A stretch of 55,904 nt of DNA from Flavisphingomonas formosensis (lineage in GTDB: Bacteria > Pseudomonadota > Alphaproteobacteria > Sphingomonadales > Sphingomonadaceae). The notes below the pieces were generated by a model. That model had not been told where the DNA came from, made no database searches, and worked only from the letters and a program-made list of their open reading frames with translations. The stretch lies in assembly GCF_009755815.1 (NCBI RefSeq), contig NZ_WRPK01000020.1, forward strand, positions 1 through 55,904, in the 5' to 3' direction. The position numbers and the translations under genes are program-made. Of this stretch, positions 18,358 through 29,297 are shown in pieces (position 1 is the first letter of the stretch; every line of letters begins with the position of its first letter).

Positions 18358-18833
18358 GTGTACATTTCCGAGATCTACGCGAGCGGCTTCCGGTGCTTTG
18401 ATCCAAATGCCCCGTTGCAGTTGAAGCTCTCACCCGGTCTCAACATCCTCGTGGGACGAACGACGCCGGCAAGAGCGCGATCATCGACGCCGCGCGCTAT
18501 GTCCTCTGGACGCGCGGCGACGATTATATTCGCCCTGACGAAAACGACTTCCATGTCGGCGCGGACGGCGTTCGTGGATGCGACTTCATCGTGCGCTGCA
18601 CCTTCGACGACCTCAACGCAGACGAGGAAGCCCGCTTTCTCGAATGGTGCACCAACGAAAAGGGAAAACTTCGGCTGCACGTATGCATGCGCGGCGCTCG
18701 GCGCGTCGCACCAGGCGGCGGCAGCATCATCTCCAGCCAGCACCGCGCTGGCGCCGAAGGCGAAGGGCTGCCGCTAGACGGAGAGCTGCGGGAGTATCTG
18801 AAGGCTACGTATATGAAATTTCGCCGCCGATAG
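18358..18833 (+). pseudogene. OLD-family ATP-dependent endonuclease, N-terminal part (frameshifted and interrupted)
   Basis: GTG 18358 follows GGGGGGAA and starts VYISEIYASGFRCFD ... LKLSPGLNILVG, the AAA ATPase N-terminus of OLD nucleases. At 18457-18461 one base is missing: restoring an A gives GRNDAGKS (Walker A), then SAIIDAARYVLWTRGDDY and DENDFHVGADGVR in the new frame. The second frame continues to LREYLKATY near 18811, after which the sequence is foreign and stops at 18833. The matching continuation (YLKPLRDAE...) lies 28 kb away at 47065. OLD nucleases pair an ABC-type ATPase with a Toprim nuclease and act in defence. Confidence 0.88.
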
Positions 18834-19223
18834 AGCCTACGTCAGCGGATTAACGGTTTTTATTGCCTATAATCAATAGATTGAAACGCCGGTTGGTGAT
18901 TGCCCGGTGATTACTCGACCCGAGATGGGTCATAAGGTTTTTTGCTTCGTGCTGCCTCGGCTCGAACGGTTTGAAGGCCGATTTGAAACGTCATCGTCGC
19001 AAGACGGGTGGGCTCTTGAAATCGACGAGCTGAAGCGCAGACACACTTTCCGTCCCTTCTTGTACATACGCATTCGAAGACTGAGGGATTTTCCCTGCGG
19101 CGCCGCACACATGCGTCGGACGGTTCTTGTGATCAGCATTGTCACCTCCCGACGCTGTCGACCGCTCAGCCGCCAATATTCGATGCCCACGAGCAGACCG
19201 TCAGCTTCTCAGCTCTTCACTCC
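18812..19223. other. Left end of the ~28-kb inserted segment, no gene
   Basis: About 400 bp between the broken OLD gene and ligI. Frames on both strands here lack family signatures. It is locally A+T richer around 18840-18890. The 20-nt motif GGTGATTGCCCGGTGATTAC at 18895-18914 recurs, with two changed bases, near the right junction. No transposase or integrase is encoded here. Confidence 0.6.
18895..18914 (+). repeat. Left-junction copy of a 20-nt repeat
   Basis: GGTGATTGCCCGGTGATTAC; the copy at 46963-46982 is GGTGATTACCCGGTGATTGC. Each holds two GGTGATT units. This copy begins about 83 nt inside the left junction, and the other ends about 82 nt from the right junction. Confidence 0.65.
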
Positions 19224-21182
<1,959 letters not shown>

Positions 21183-21190
<8 letters not shown>

Positions 21191-21857
21191 AGCGCAATCC
21201 CATCGCCTCGAGCTTCCCCCGCATATCGTAGATGTCGAGCCCGAGTTCTCCTGCCGCCAGCCGGCTGCGTTTCGACTCCTCGTTCTTCTCCCGGACCAGC
21301 GCCTTTTCGAGCACTTTTGCAGCAGTTTCCTGCCGAACCACGCACACGCCGTCATCGTCCGCGACGATCACGTCACCCGGCAGGATCGCGGCACCCGCGC
21401 AGACAATCGGCACGTTCACCGACCCCAGTGTGGCCTTTACCGTGCCTTGGGCGAAGACGGCTTTGGACCAGACGGGGAAACCCATCTGCGTCAAGTCGCG
21501 CACATCGCGCACGCCTGCGTTGATCACGAGTCCGCGACAACCTCTTGCCATCGCGCTGGTCGCCAGCAGATCGCCGAAATAGCCATCCACGCACGGACTG
21601 GTCGGTGCGAGCACGAGGATGTCACCCTCTTGCAGCTGCTCGATAGCGACGTGCAACATCCAATTGTCACCGGGCGGCGCGGAGATGGTGACCGCGGAAC
21701 CGGCGATCCGCGCGCCGGGAAAGATGGGACGCATATACTGATCCAGAAGGCCGGTGCGCCCCTGCGCCTCATGCACTGTAGCGACGCCGCAGGCTGCCAG
21801 TCCGTCCACCACGGTTCGCTCGGCTCTTTTCACGTCGCGTACAACTCGTCCGCTCAT
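21183..21857 (-). CDS. ligK: 4-carboxy-4-hydroxy-2-oxoadipate / 4-hydroxy-4-methyl-2-oxoglutarate aldolase
   Basis: A 224-aa class II (divalent-metal) aldolase of the LigK/GalC/ProA-HMG family that splits 4-carboxy-4-hydroxy-2-oxoadipate into pyruvate and oxaloacetate. It shows [13 protein letters not shown], the [11 protein letters not shown] segment, [24 protein letters not shown] and the active-site G-x-R-D region, then [12 protein letters not shown]. The length is normal. It is first in the ligK-ligU-ligI unit, 105 bp from the divergent dual-HTH LysR gene, its probable regulator. Confidence 0.93.
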
Positions 21858-21962
21858 GCCGTCTCGACTCCTTAGTCTTGATCTGCGGCATGGCGGAACG
21901 GCCGGCTGAGAAGAAGTCAGATCCTTTCACGCGGTATAAGAAATTGCTAATAGCGTTGACCC

Positions 21963-23117
21963 ATGAATGCAGAGCATCTCAACCTTCGCCACCTGCGCTC
22001 CGTGCTCGCCGTGGCCCGTCGCGGCAGCATCTCGGCAGCTGCGCGCGAGATCCACCTGACACAGCCAGCAATCACCCAAGGTATTGCGAAGCTGGAGGCG
22101 ACGTTGGGGCAGCGGCTGTTTGACCGGCGCAGCGATGGCATGGCAGCCACGCCCGCGGCCTTGAAATTCGCCGGGCGCATCGAACGTGCCCTGGGCTTGA
22201 TCAAAAGCGAGCGGGTGACCGCTACACAGGTGCGGGCGTTCCTCGCGGTCGCGAAGGCAGGCAGCTATGCAGGCGCCTCTCGAGCAACCGGGCTCCGCGA
22301 GGCCTCGCTGCACCGTGCGGTGGCCGATCTCTCCATCGCGCTGGGCCATCCATTGTTTGAGCGCCGGCACGGCAGGATCATAGCCACGGCGGAGGGCGAG
22401 CGGGCAGCGCGCCGCTTCGGCCTTGCACGCGCGGAACTGGCGGCGGGTCTGGATGAGATGGCCGCCGAAACTGGCCGAGAGACTGGACACATCGCGATCG
22501 GTGCGATGCCATTGTCGCGCGCGCGCTTACTGCCTCGAACCCTCGCCGGCTTCAGCGAGCGCTTTCCGGATTCGTCCGTGACCATCGTTGAAGGAAGCCA
22601 CGGAGAGTTGCTGGCTCCACTTCGCAACGGCGATGTCGATTTGCTCGTCGGCGCGCTTCGCTTCCCGCCGCCCGCTCGCGATCTGCACCAGATACCGTTG
22701 TTCGAGGATCGGCCGATCATCATCGGCCGGGCGGGCCACCCATTGGCGGGCACCGAACCTGACCTTGCGACAATGGCGCGATATCCGTGGACGCTCGCGG
22801 GCCGTGGAACGCCACTGCGAGAGCACTGGGAGCAGATGTTCGATGCAGCAGGAATATCGCGCCCGCGCGTCCCGGTGGAGTGCGGTTCCGTCATGACGAT
22901 CCGCCAGCTGTTGCGCGACAGCGACTTCCTGACGCTTCTTTCGCCGGATCAGGTTTCGGTGGAACTGGACGCCGGGCTGCTGACCGCCATCGGCTTAGCG
23001 CCAGAGGCAACCGCGCGTGTAATCGGCTTGACGACGCGCGCTGACTGGTTCCCCACGGCGCTCCAGCGCGCCTTTATCGCCGAACTTACTGCTGCCTCGG
23101 CTGAGAGCCTTTCGTAA
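21963..23117 (+). CDS. LysR-type regulator with two tandem HTH units
   Basis: A 384-aa protein, longer than ordinary LysR proteins (about 300). The first LysR HTH spans residues 7-65 (LRHLRSVLAVARRGSISAAA ... LTQPAITQGIAKLEATLGQRLFDR). A second HTH unit follows at about 82-145 (VRAFLAVAKAGSYAGASRAT ... ASLHRAVADLSIALGHPLFERR). The periplasmic-binding-like effector domain starts near residue 165 (GHIAIGAMPLSRARLLP). It is divergent from ligK and upstream of the oxidoreductase-ligJ operon, so it probably controls both. The effector may be 2-pyrone-4,6-dicarboxylate or a later acid. Confidence 0.9.
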   Translation: MNAEHLNLRHLRSVLAVARRGSISAAAREIHLTQPAITQGIAKLEATLGQRLFDRRSDGMAATPAALKFAGRIERALGLIKSERVTATQVRAFLAVAKAGSYAGASRATGLREASLHRAVADLSIALGHPLFERRHGRIIATAEGERAARRFGLARAELAAGLDEMAAETGRETGHIAIGAMPLSRARLLPRTLAGFSERFPDSSVTIVEGSHGELLAPLRNGDVDLLVGALRFPPPARDLHQIPLFEDRPIIIGRAGHPLAGTEPDLATMARYPWTLAGRGTPLREHWEQMFDAAGISRPRVPVECGSVMTIRQLLRDSDFLTLLSPDQVSVELDAGLLTAIGLAPEATARVIGLTTRADWFPTALQRAFIAELTAASAESLS

Positions 23118-23152
23118 AATCTAATAAGAGTGCCACGCTTTCGATTGGTCCG

Positions 23153-24082
23153 ATGCGGGTCTCAGTCGCTAGCGTCACGGGCGTGTCAAGTGTAGCTTTC
23201 ATCGGGTTTGGAGAAGCGGCGCAAGCCTTCGCTGGCGCGCCGACCTGGCGCGGCGTTGCGCAGACGTTCGACCTCAAGGTGCTGGATGCGAGCAGTCGGT
23301 TGGAGATCGAGCGGGCGGGTGAAAGGGCAGGCGTAGCGGTTTGCGCCTCGGTCGGTGACGCATGCTCGAGCGCGCTGCTGATCATCAGCGTTGTAACCGC
23401 CGACCAGGCTTTACACGCCGCAGGCGCGGCAGCTCCCTTTCTCGAACCGGGGGCGATTTTTTGCGACTTCAACTCCGTCGCGCCCGATACGAAACGCCAC
23501 GCGGCAAAGGTCATCGAAGCAATTGGCGGACGATATGTCGACGTCGCTGTGATGGCCCCTGTGTTGCCTGCGCGTCTGGACGTACCGCTCCTCGTAGCCG
23601 GTCCCCACGCCCAAGCAGCCGTCGAGGCGCTGGAGTCGTGCGGCTTCGGTCACGTGCGCAATCTCGGTGACGAGGTTGGATCCGCCTCGGCAATCAAGAT
23701 GATCCGTTCGGTCATGGTCAAGGGCATCGAGGCGCTGAGCGCTGAATGCTTTCTCGCCGCGGAGGCAGCCGGCGTACGCGCGGAGGTAGCTGCCTCGATC
23801 AACGCGAGCTGGCCCGGCGTCGATTGGTCGAAGAACGCAGATTATAATCTGGACCGGATGATGGTTCACGGACTGCGCCGTGCAGAGGAGGTCGAGGAAG
23901 TTGTCAAGACTCTCGACGCCCTTGGCACAGGTTCCTTCATGTCACGAGGCACGGTGGACCGGCACCGGGCGATCGGTCAGCTTCGCATTTCTCCGCCCGA
24001 AGGGTTGCTCGCCAAACTCGCCGTCCTTCTTTCTTCGGGATCAATCACGAACCATCAGTCACAGGATGCCTCGCGACAATGA
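23153..24082 (+). CDS. NAD(P)-dependent oxidoreductase, 6-phosphogluconate/beta-hydroxyacid dehydrogenase-like with DUF1932 C-terminus
   Basis: A 309-aa protein with an N-terminal Rossmann fold (VAFIGFGEAAQAFAG, the GFGEAA variant of GxGxxG), a DFNSVAP segment in the position of DxSTVSP, and a helical C-terminal domain of the DUF1932 type (KMIRSVMVKGIEALSAECFL, with the conserved Lys). It would oxidise or reduce a hydroxy acid. It overlaps ligJ by ATGA and follows the LysR gene by 35 bp. SYK-6 lig operons have no gene of this type in this place that I know of, so its step is unassigned. An in-frame GTG near 23184 is an alternative start. Confidence 0.8.
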   Translation: MRVSVASVTGVSSVAFIGFGEAAQAFAGAPTWRGVAQTFDLKVLDASSRLEIERAGERAGVAVCASVGDACSSALLIISVVTADQALHAAGAAAPFLEPGAIFCDFNSVAPDTKRHAAKVIEAIGGRYVDVAVMAPVLPARLDVPLLVAGPHAQAAVEALESCGFGHVRNLGDEVGSASAIKMIRSVMVKGIEALSAECFLAAEAAGVRAEVAASINASWPGVDWSKNADYNLDRMMVHGLRRAEEVEEVVKTLDALGTGSFMSRGTVDRHRAIGQLRISPPEGLLAKLAVLLSSGSITNHQSQDASRQ

Positions 24083-25098
24083 TCATCGACTGTCACGGCC
24101 ATTATACCACCGCGCCCGCCGCTCATAACGACTGGCGCGAAGCACAGAAAGCCGCTTATCAAGTCGGCGAGGTTCCGCCCTCCTATCCGTATATTTCCGA
24201 CGACGAGATCCGCGACACGTTGGAGGGTAACCAGATCCGCCTGATCCGCGAGCGCGGTGCGGACATGACAATCTTCTCTCCCCGCGCGTCGGCCATGGCA
24301 CCGCACGTTGGGGACGAAAGTGTCGCTACGCAGTGGACGCGCGCGAATAACGACCTGATCGCACGTTGCGTCGCGCTGTATCCGGAGACCTTTGTCGGCG
24401 TCTGCATGCTGCCGCAATCGCCCGGAGCGGACATGGCGGGATCGGTGGCAGAACTGCATCGATGTGTCGAGGAGCTCGGCTTCGTCGGCTGCAACCTCAA
24501 CCCCGATCCCGGGGGAGGCAGGTTCGATCATCCTCCGCTCACGGATCGCTTCTGGTATCCCTTTTACGAGGCGATGGTTGCGTTGGATGTACCGGCCATG
24601 ATTCATGTCTCCGGTTCATGCAATCCCGCGATGCACGCGACGGGGGCCTATTACATCGCCGCCGATACGCTTGCCTTCATGCAGTTGATCGAGGGCGACC
24701 TGTTTGCCGATTTCCCGACGCTACGCTTCATCATCCCGCATGGCGGCGGTGCGGTGCCCTATCACTGGGGTCGCTATCGCGGTTTGGCGGACATGCTCAA
24801 GAAGCCGGCGCTCGAGGGGCATCTGATGAACAATGTGTTCTTCGATACGTGCGTCTATCACCAGCCGGGTATAAATCTGTTGGCGGACGTGATCGAAACC
24901 AAGAATATCCTGTTCGGCAGCGAGATGGTGGGCGCGGTCAGAGGCATCGATCGGAACACGGGTCACTATTTCGACGACACCAAACGCTACGTCGATGGAC
25001 TGCCGATCAGCGAGGCGCAACGTCACGCAATCTTCGAGGGCAATGCCCGCCGCGTGTTCCCACGGCTCGACGCCAAGCTGAAGGAACGCGGCCTTTGA
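24079..25098 (+). CDS. ligJ: 4-oxalomesaconate hydratase
   Basis: A 339-aa ACMSD-like amidohydrolase-family hydratase, near-collinear with SYK-6 LigJ: MIIDCHGHYT at the N-terminus (metal His pair), ERGADMTIFSPRASAMAPHV, CMLPQSPGADM, GCNLNPDPGGG, HVSGSCNPAMHATGAYY, IPHGGGAVPYHWGR and FGSEMVGAVRGID. It hydrates the tautomer of 4-oxalomesaconate to 4-carboxy-4-hydroxy-2-oxoadipate, the LigK substrate. It starts inside the previous gene (ATGA), and its stop overlaps a TTG start of the SDR that follows. Confidence 0.95.
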   Translation: MIIDCHGHYTTAPAAHNDWREAQKAAYQVGEVPPSYPYISDDEIRDTLEGNQIRLIRERGADMTIFSPRASAMAPHVGDESVATQWTRANNDLIARCVALYPETFVGVCMLPQSPGADMAGSVAELHRCVEELGFVGCNLNPDPGGGRFDHPPLTDRFWYPFYEAMVALDVPAMIHVSGSCNPAMHATGAYYIAADTLAFMQLIEGDLFADFPTLRFIIPHGGGAVPYHWGRYRGLADMLKKPALEGHLMNNVFFDTCVYHQPGINLLADVIETKNILFGSEMVGAVRGIDRNTGHYFDDTKRYVDGLPISEAQRHAIFEGNARRVFPRLDAKLKERGL

Positions 25099-25925
25099 CG
25101 CGCAATACCGGAAGACCAGATGACGGTGCACCCGGCAAAACCGGGAGTATCCGAACCCCGAGGCTTGCGGGAAAAGTTGCGCTGGTCACCGGCGTCGGAT
25201 CGGGGATCGGGCGGGGGTGTGCGCTCGCCTTTGCACGAGAGGGCGCGTCGGTTTTCGGCTGTGACCTCGACCCGGCCGCAGCCGAGCAGTGTCTGGCAGC
25301 AGCGGCTGCGGAAGGACTTTCCATCGACAGTTGGCATCCTTGCGACCTGACGATCGACGCGCAGTGCCGCACCCTCCTTGAGCGCGTCCATGCTCGGCAC
25401 GGCCAACTCGACATCCTTGTCAACGCCGCCGCCATCGCACCCCGCCTCGCTTCCATCGCTACGCTGGAAGAGCACGACTGGATCGCGACAATGAAGGGTG
25501 AAGTGGACTTGGTCTATCTGCTTACGCGTCACGCCTGGCCGCATCTCACGGCAAGCGGGGCGGGATCGATCGTCAACTTCGCTTCGGTGAATGCCTTTCG
25601 CGGGAGCCGGCTCTTTGGCATGGCCGCGCATTGCGCCGGAAAAGGCGCCGTACTCGCGCTCACCCGACAAATGGCGGTCGAGGGCGGGCCGTACAACCTG
25701 CGCGCGAACAGCATCTCACCAGCGATTATAGCAAGCGACGCGACCGCCGCCGCTGGCGCGCTGGAGCCCGGCGAGACGCGCGAGCGCTTGTTGTCACGCA
25801 TGCTCATCAAGCGACTGGGCACCCCCGAGGATGTCGCGGCTTGCGCGATCTTCCTCGCATCTGATGAAGCAGGCTGGATCACTGGCGCCGACATTCCCGT
25901 CGATGGCGGCGTCATGGCCAACTGA
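25095..25925 (+). CDS. SDR-family protein with His in place of the catalytic Tyr
   Basis: A 276-aa SDR. TTG 25095 is chosen because it overlaps the ligJ stop (TTGA) and AAGGA lies 9 nt upstream; no ATG occurs before the TGVGSGIG motif. Other motifs are VNAAA instead of NNAG, NFASVN (Ser) and, at the active site, AHCAGKGAV where classical SDRs have YxxxK, so Tyr is replaced by His while Lys is kept. The tail GADIPVDGG is normal. The enzyme may be non-redox or use a different acid/base. It lies in the ligJ operon, 14 nt ahead of the FAD oxidase gene. Confidence 0.82.
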   Translation: MTRNTGRPDDGAPGKTGSIRTPRLAGKVALVTGVGSGIGRGCALAFAREGASVFGCDLDPAAAEQCLAAAAAEGLSIDSWHPCDLTIDAQCRTLLERVHARHGQLDILVNAAAIAPRLASIATLEEHDWIATMKGEVDLVYLLTRHAWPHLTASGAGSIVNFASVNAFRGSRLFGMAAHCAGKGAVLALTRQMAVEGGPYNLRANSISPAIIASDATAAAGALEPGETRERLLSRMLIKRLGTPEDVAACAIFLASDEAGWITGADIPVDGGVMAN

Positions 25926-25939
25926 AGAGGATGATCGCT

Positions 25940-27304
25940 ATGGCAACAGGCAGCTTGCGCATCATCCGGCATGGCGAACCGGACTATGAAGGCGCCCGTC
26001 GTGCAGCCGTCTGGCGGCGGAACGTGCCCGACCGCTATCCTGCTGCGATTGCTCAGGCGCATAGCGCCACCCAGGTCGCCGAGGCGGTCGCTGTCGCGCG
26101 CCGGGAAGGGCTGCCGATCAGCGCCTATTCGGGTGGGCACGGCTGGACTTCCGCGCATCTTCGCGACGGAGCCATGCTGATCGATGTTTCACGCCTGCGC
26201 GACTGCCGCATCGATGCCGCGACCCGCACCGCATGGGTCGGGCCGGGTCTGAAGGGACGTGAGCTTAACGATCGTCTTGCTGTCCAGGGCCTGATGGCGC
26301 CGACAGGGCACCATGACACCGTTGCATGCGGCGGCTTTTTGCTGTGCGGCGGTTTCGGCTGGAATTTCCGCCAGTGGGGCAATGGCTGCGCCAATGTTGT
26401 CGAGGTCGAAGTCGTGACAGCGGCGGGAGACATTCTCCGCGCAAGCGCGACACAACATAGCGACTGGTTCTTCGCCGCACGCGGCGGTGGCGCCGGCTTT
26501 TTCGGGGTCATCACGGGATTTCGGGTCCGCGCCTATCCGCGACCGGCCGTAATGCGCGCTAACACCTATGTGTTCGATCTGAACGACCTTGAGCCCGTTC
26601 TTGACTGGCTGCTTACCGCCGGCCCCGAGATGCCGGCCTATGCCGAGCTGCTTGCCGCCGCGTCCTCCTATGCGCCAGACGGCGGTTGGGCGCCGTCCCG
26701 GCTCGTGGTGAGCGCGCTCAGCTTCTCCAACACAGAAGCGGAAGCGGAGGCTGTCTCGGCGGTGTTCCGGCGCTGCCCCCTTGCCGACCGCGCGGTTTTG
26801 AGTAGGATCAACCTGCCCACCACCTTGGAAGAACGCTACGCATTGTCGACGGCCGCCGATCCGCCAGGCCATCGTTATGCCGCCGACAACCTTTATCTGA
26901 GTGCAGACGGCGCGCGCCACGCAATGCCGCGTATCGCCGAGTTGTTTAGGACCATGCCGACGCCGCGCAGCCACGTATTCTGGCTGTACCAGGGCAAATC
27001 CCCTCTAGGCGAGGACATGGCGCTGTCGGCGTGGGGCGAGATTTACGTGGCCGCCTATGCCATCTGGGATCATGCGGCGGACGACGCGGCTATGGAGAGC
27101 TGGGCGACATCCGGAATCGGCGCGCTATCGCCATGGTCACAGGGCGCGCAGATGAACGACGAGGCGATGTTTCTGCGGCCGGATCGCTATCTGTCCGAGC
27201 ATGCCGAGCACAGACTTAGGACCCTGTCGCGGACACATGATCCGGACGGTCTGTTCCTGGGCTTCCTAACGCGCGAAAGCGCAGCGGCGGAGATGCCGCG
27301 ATGA
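25940..27304 (+). CDS. FAD-linked oxidase, PCMH/BBE type
   Basis: A 454-aa flavoprotein of the vanillyl-alcohol-oxidase/PCMH fold with a berberine-bridge-like C-terminus. It shows PISAYSGGHGWTS (His of the usual covalent FAD site), GVGPGLKG-type WVGPGLKGRELN, TGHHDTVACGGFLLCGGFGW and ARGGGAGFFGVIT. ATG 25940 is preferred to ATG 25931 because AGAGG then has normal spacing. It overlaps the VOC gene by ATGA. Likely role: oxidation of an alcohol, sugar-like or phenolic substrate, with O2 as acceptor. Confidence 0.82.
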   Translation: MATGSLRIIRHGEPDYEGARRAAVWRRNVPDRYPAAIAQAHSATQVAEAVAVARREGLPISAYSGGHGWTSAHLRDGAMLIDVSRLRDCRIDAATRTAWVGPGLKGRELNDRLAVQGLMAPTGHHDTVACGGFLLCGGFGWNFRQWGNGCANVVEVEVVTAAGDILRASATQHSDWFFAARGGGAGFFGVITGFRVRAYPRPAVMRANTYVFDLNDLEPVLDWLLTAGPEMPAYAELLAAASSYAPDGGWAPSRLVVSALSFSNTEAEAEAVSAVFRRCPLADRAVLSRINLPTTLEERYALSTAADPPGHRYAADNLYLSADGARHAMPRIAELFRTMPTPRSHVFWLYQGKSPLGEDMALSAWGEIYVAAYAIWDHAADDAAMESWATSGIGALSPWSQGAQMNDEAMFLRPDRYLSEHAEHRLRTLSRTHDPDGLFLGFLTRESAAAEMPR

Positions 27305-27780
27305 GCGTGGAGGAAGCCGAACCGGCTTCGGCACCTACCTTCTGGCATCACCATGGGGGTGTCAGCGTTCCCGATCTTGATGCTGCTGTTGCCTGGTACG
27401 CGCGGGTGCTCGGCTTCCAGGTCGAAAAGCGCGTGACACTCTCCAACGTACCCTGCGAAATGGCGATGGTTCGCAACGGCCCCCTCCGCATCGAGCTGTT
27501 CGCCGTCCCCGGTGCCAGCGCGCCAGCCGAAGATCGGAGCCAGCCGGATGCCGACCTGCGCACCTGGGGCAACAAGCATTTTTGTTTTGGCGTGGAGAAT
27601 GTCGAGGCCTTCGCCCAAGCGTTGCGTGCGCGCGGCGCCGACATTGTATGGGTCAAGCGCTTTTCGTTTGGGGCGAACATCTTCATCCGCGACATGGCCG
27701 GCAACCTGATCGAATTCGTCGAGGCGAGGCCTGCGCCTTCGTCTGCACACGCCGACTTGCCGTCACACCCCGATGGCTGA
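27301..27780 (+). CDS. VOC-superfamily (glyoxalase/dioxygenase fold) protein
   Basis: A 159-aa single-module VOC protein: WHHHGGVSVPDLDAAVAWYA, VLGF at the N-terminus, then KHFCFGVENVEAFAQALRAR and DMAGNLIEFVE at the end. His in HHHGGV, His in KHFCF and Glu in LIEFVE are the usual metal ligand positions. It could be an isomerase, lyase or small dioxygenase. Last gene of the LysR-DUF1932-ligJ-SDR-FAD-VOC run; the convergent sulfatase ends 37 bp downstream. Confidence 0.82.
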   Translation: MSVEEAEPASAPTFWHHHGGVSVPDLDAAVAWYARVLGFQVEKRVTLSNVPCEMAMVRNGPLRIELFAVPGASAPAEDRSQPDADLRTWGNKHFCFGVENVEAFAQALRARGADIVWVKRFSFGANIFIRDMAGNLIEFVEARPAPSSAHADLPSHPDG

Positions 27781-27817
27781 ACATCGACGCAGCCTGTTTG
27801 GCACATCGCCTGATGCT

Positions 27818-29224
27818 CTATTTCGCGGTTGGCGCTTCCGGATAACGATCTGCAAAGGTATCGGCCACCGACTCGCTGAAGCTGCCCGCCGGGTACGGCA
27901 GCATCTGGGCATTCCAGGCGGCCCATTTTGCTTTCAGCTCGGCAAGAACCTGCGGATAGACCTCCTTCAGATCCGCCCGTTCATGAGGATCCTTGCGGAC
28001 GTTGAACAGATGTTCCTTTCCGCCAAGACGGAGGTATTTCCAGTCGCCCTGCCGAACCGCCCCCTGCTCGCTGGCCTTGAACCTCCAGAACATCGTGCGG
28101 GGCGCGTCGGGGGATCGCCCGATCATGTGCGGCAACATGTTTTCGCCGTCCAGCCGAGTAGGGACGGGTGCGCGCGCTGCCGCCGCGAAGGTTGGCAACA
28201 TATCCATCAAGCTGATGACCTGGTCGGAGCGCGACCCCGCGCGGATGTGTCCGGGCCAGCGTATGATGAAAGGCACGCGAATGCCGCCTTCGAGCAACTC
28301 CCCTTTGTAACCGGTCAGCGGCCACATGTTCGAATAACGCTCGCCTCCATTGTCGCTGGTGAAGATTACAATGGTATTTCGTCTTTTCCCTGCAGCGTCG
28401 ATGGCGTCGAGCACGCGAGCCACGTTAGCGTCCATGTTCTTCATCATGGCTGCGTAGGTTTCCAGCGAACCACCGCTCCGGTCCCATAGGTCCTTCAGGC
28501 TTCGCGGACGCTCACCGTCTTCAGGACCTTCCCAAGGCCAGTGCGGCGCGTTGAAATGCAGGCTGAGAAACAGCGGCTTTGGACCGGGAGCACGTATTTG
28601 TCTCACCGCCTCGTCGGTCAAGACATTGGTCAGATATCCATCGCGGCTGACCGGTCTGTCATCCTCATATAACCCGAGCGCGGGATCATCGGTCCGGGCT
28701 CTTACCTTGTGCGTGAAGTAATCCGCCGCGCCGCCTTTGATACCGAAAAAATGATCATAGCCGTATCTGGTCGGACTGAATTGCGGAATCTCGGTAAGGT
28801 GCCATTTGCCGATCAGCGATGTTCGGTATCCGACGCTACGCAGCGTCGAGGCAATCGTCGGCGTCGCCAAAGGCAGTTCCTGGCCGGCCGGGTAGGCCGT
28901 GTTCGGTTCGTTCAGGCCGGCGTTGAAGCGCCCGGGATATTGGCCGGTCAGCAGGCTGGCGCGGCTCGGGGAACATACCGGAGAACTGACGTAGGCTTGA
29001 CTGAACCGTTCACCTTCCGCCGCCAGCCTATCGATAGCCGGCGTCTGATAACCCTGCGCGCCGTAACAGGAGAGATCAGCATATCCCATGTCGTCAGCCA
29101 TGATGAAAATGATGTTCGGCCGCTCGTCCACAGGCGCCGCAGCAGGCACTCTAGAAGGTGCAGCGAGCAAAATTGCGCCAGCGCACACCGTCCATGACCG
29201 CAGCCTAGACGTCATTTTCGCCAT
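27818..29224 (-). CDS. Secreted sulfatase (formylglycine type)
   Basis: A type I sulfatase of 468 aa from ATG 29224 (an in-frame GTG at 29242 is also possible). A signal peptide (LRSWTVCAGAILLAAPSRVPAAAP) precedes RPNIIFIMADDMGYADLSCY, with the metal-binding aspartates. The catalytic motif is SSPVCSPSRASLLTG, where Cys is converted to formylglycine. GKWHL, FTSDNGG and GYKG follow. It would hydrolyse a sulfate ester in the periplasm. It is downstream of a TonB receptor on the same strand, separated by a strong hairpin. The formylglycine-generating enzyme in this window is broken, so maturation needs another copy. Confidence 0.9.
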   Translation of the reverse strand: MAKMTSRLRSWTVCAGAILLAAPSRVPAAAPVDERPNIIFIMADDMGYADLSCYGAQGYQTPAIDRLAAEGERFSQAYVSSPVCSPSRASLLTGQYPGRFNAGLNEPNTAYPAGQELPLATPTIASTLRSVGYRTSLIGKWHLTEIPQFSPTRYGYDHFFGIKGGAADYFTHKVRARTDDPALGLYEDDRPVSRDGYLTNVLTDEAVRQIRAPGPKPLFLSLHFNAPHWPWEGPEDGERPRSLKDLWDRSGGSLETYAAMMKNMDANVARVLDAIDAAGKRRNTIVIFTSDNGGERYSNMWPLTGYKGELLEGGIRVPFIIRWPGHIRAGSRSDQVISLMDMLPTFAAAARAPVPTRLDGENMLPHMIGRSPDAPRTMFWRFKASEQGAVRQGDWKYLRLGGKEHLFNVRKDPHERADLKEVYPQVLAELKAKWAAWNAQMLPYPAGSFSESVADTFADRYPEAPTAK

Positions 29225-29251
29225 CGAGGCATTCCACTCCACGATAAAGGG

Positions 29252-29290
29252 TCACAAGCTGGACGGAGCATGAACCCGACCAGCTTGTGA
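29252..29290 (-). terminator. Hairpin after TonB receptor gene
   Basis: TCACAAGCTGG (29252-29262) and CCAGCTTGTGA (29280-29290) pair perfectly over 11 bp. On the minus strand it follows the receptor stop and is followed by CCCTTTATC, a weak T-tract. It could end the receptor transcript or reduce read-through into the sulfatase gene, which starts only 28-40 bp further on. Confidence 0.65.
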
Positions 29291-29297
29291 TCATACA

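Noticed and set aside
27773-28489. A 238-codon plus-strand frame over the sulfatase C-terminus
   Set aside because: It overlaps a convincing sulfatase on the other strand; composition is Arg/Pro-rich and no motif is seen.
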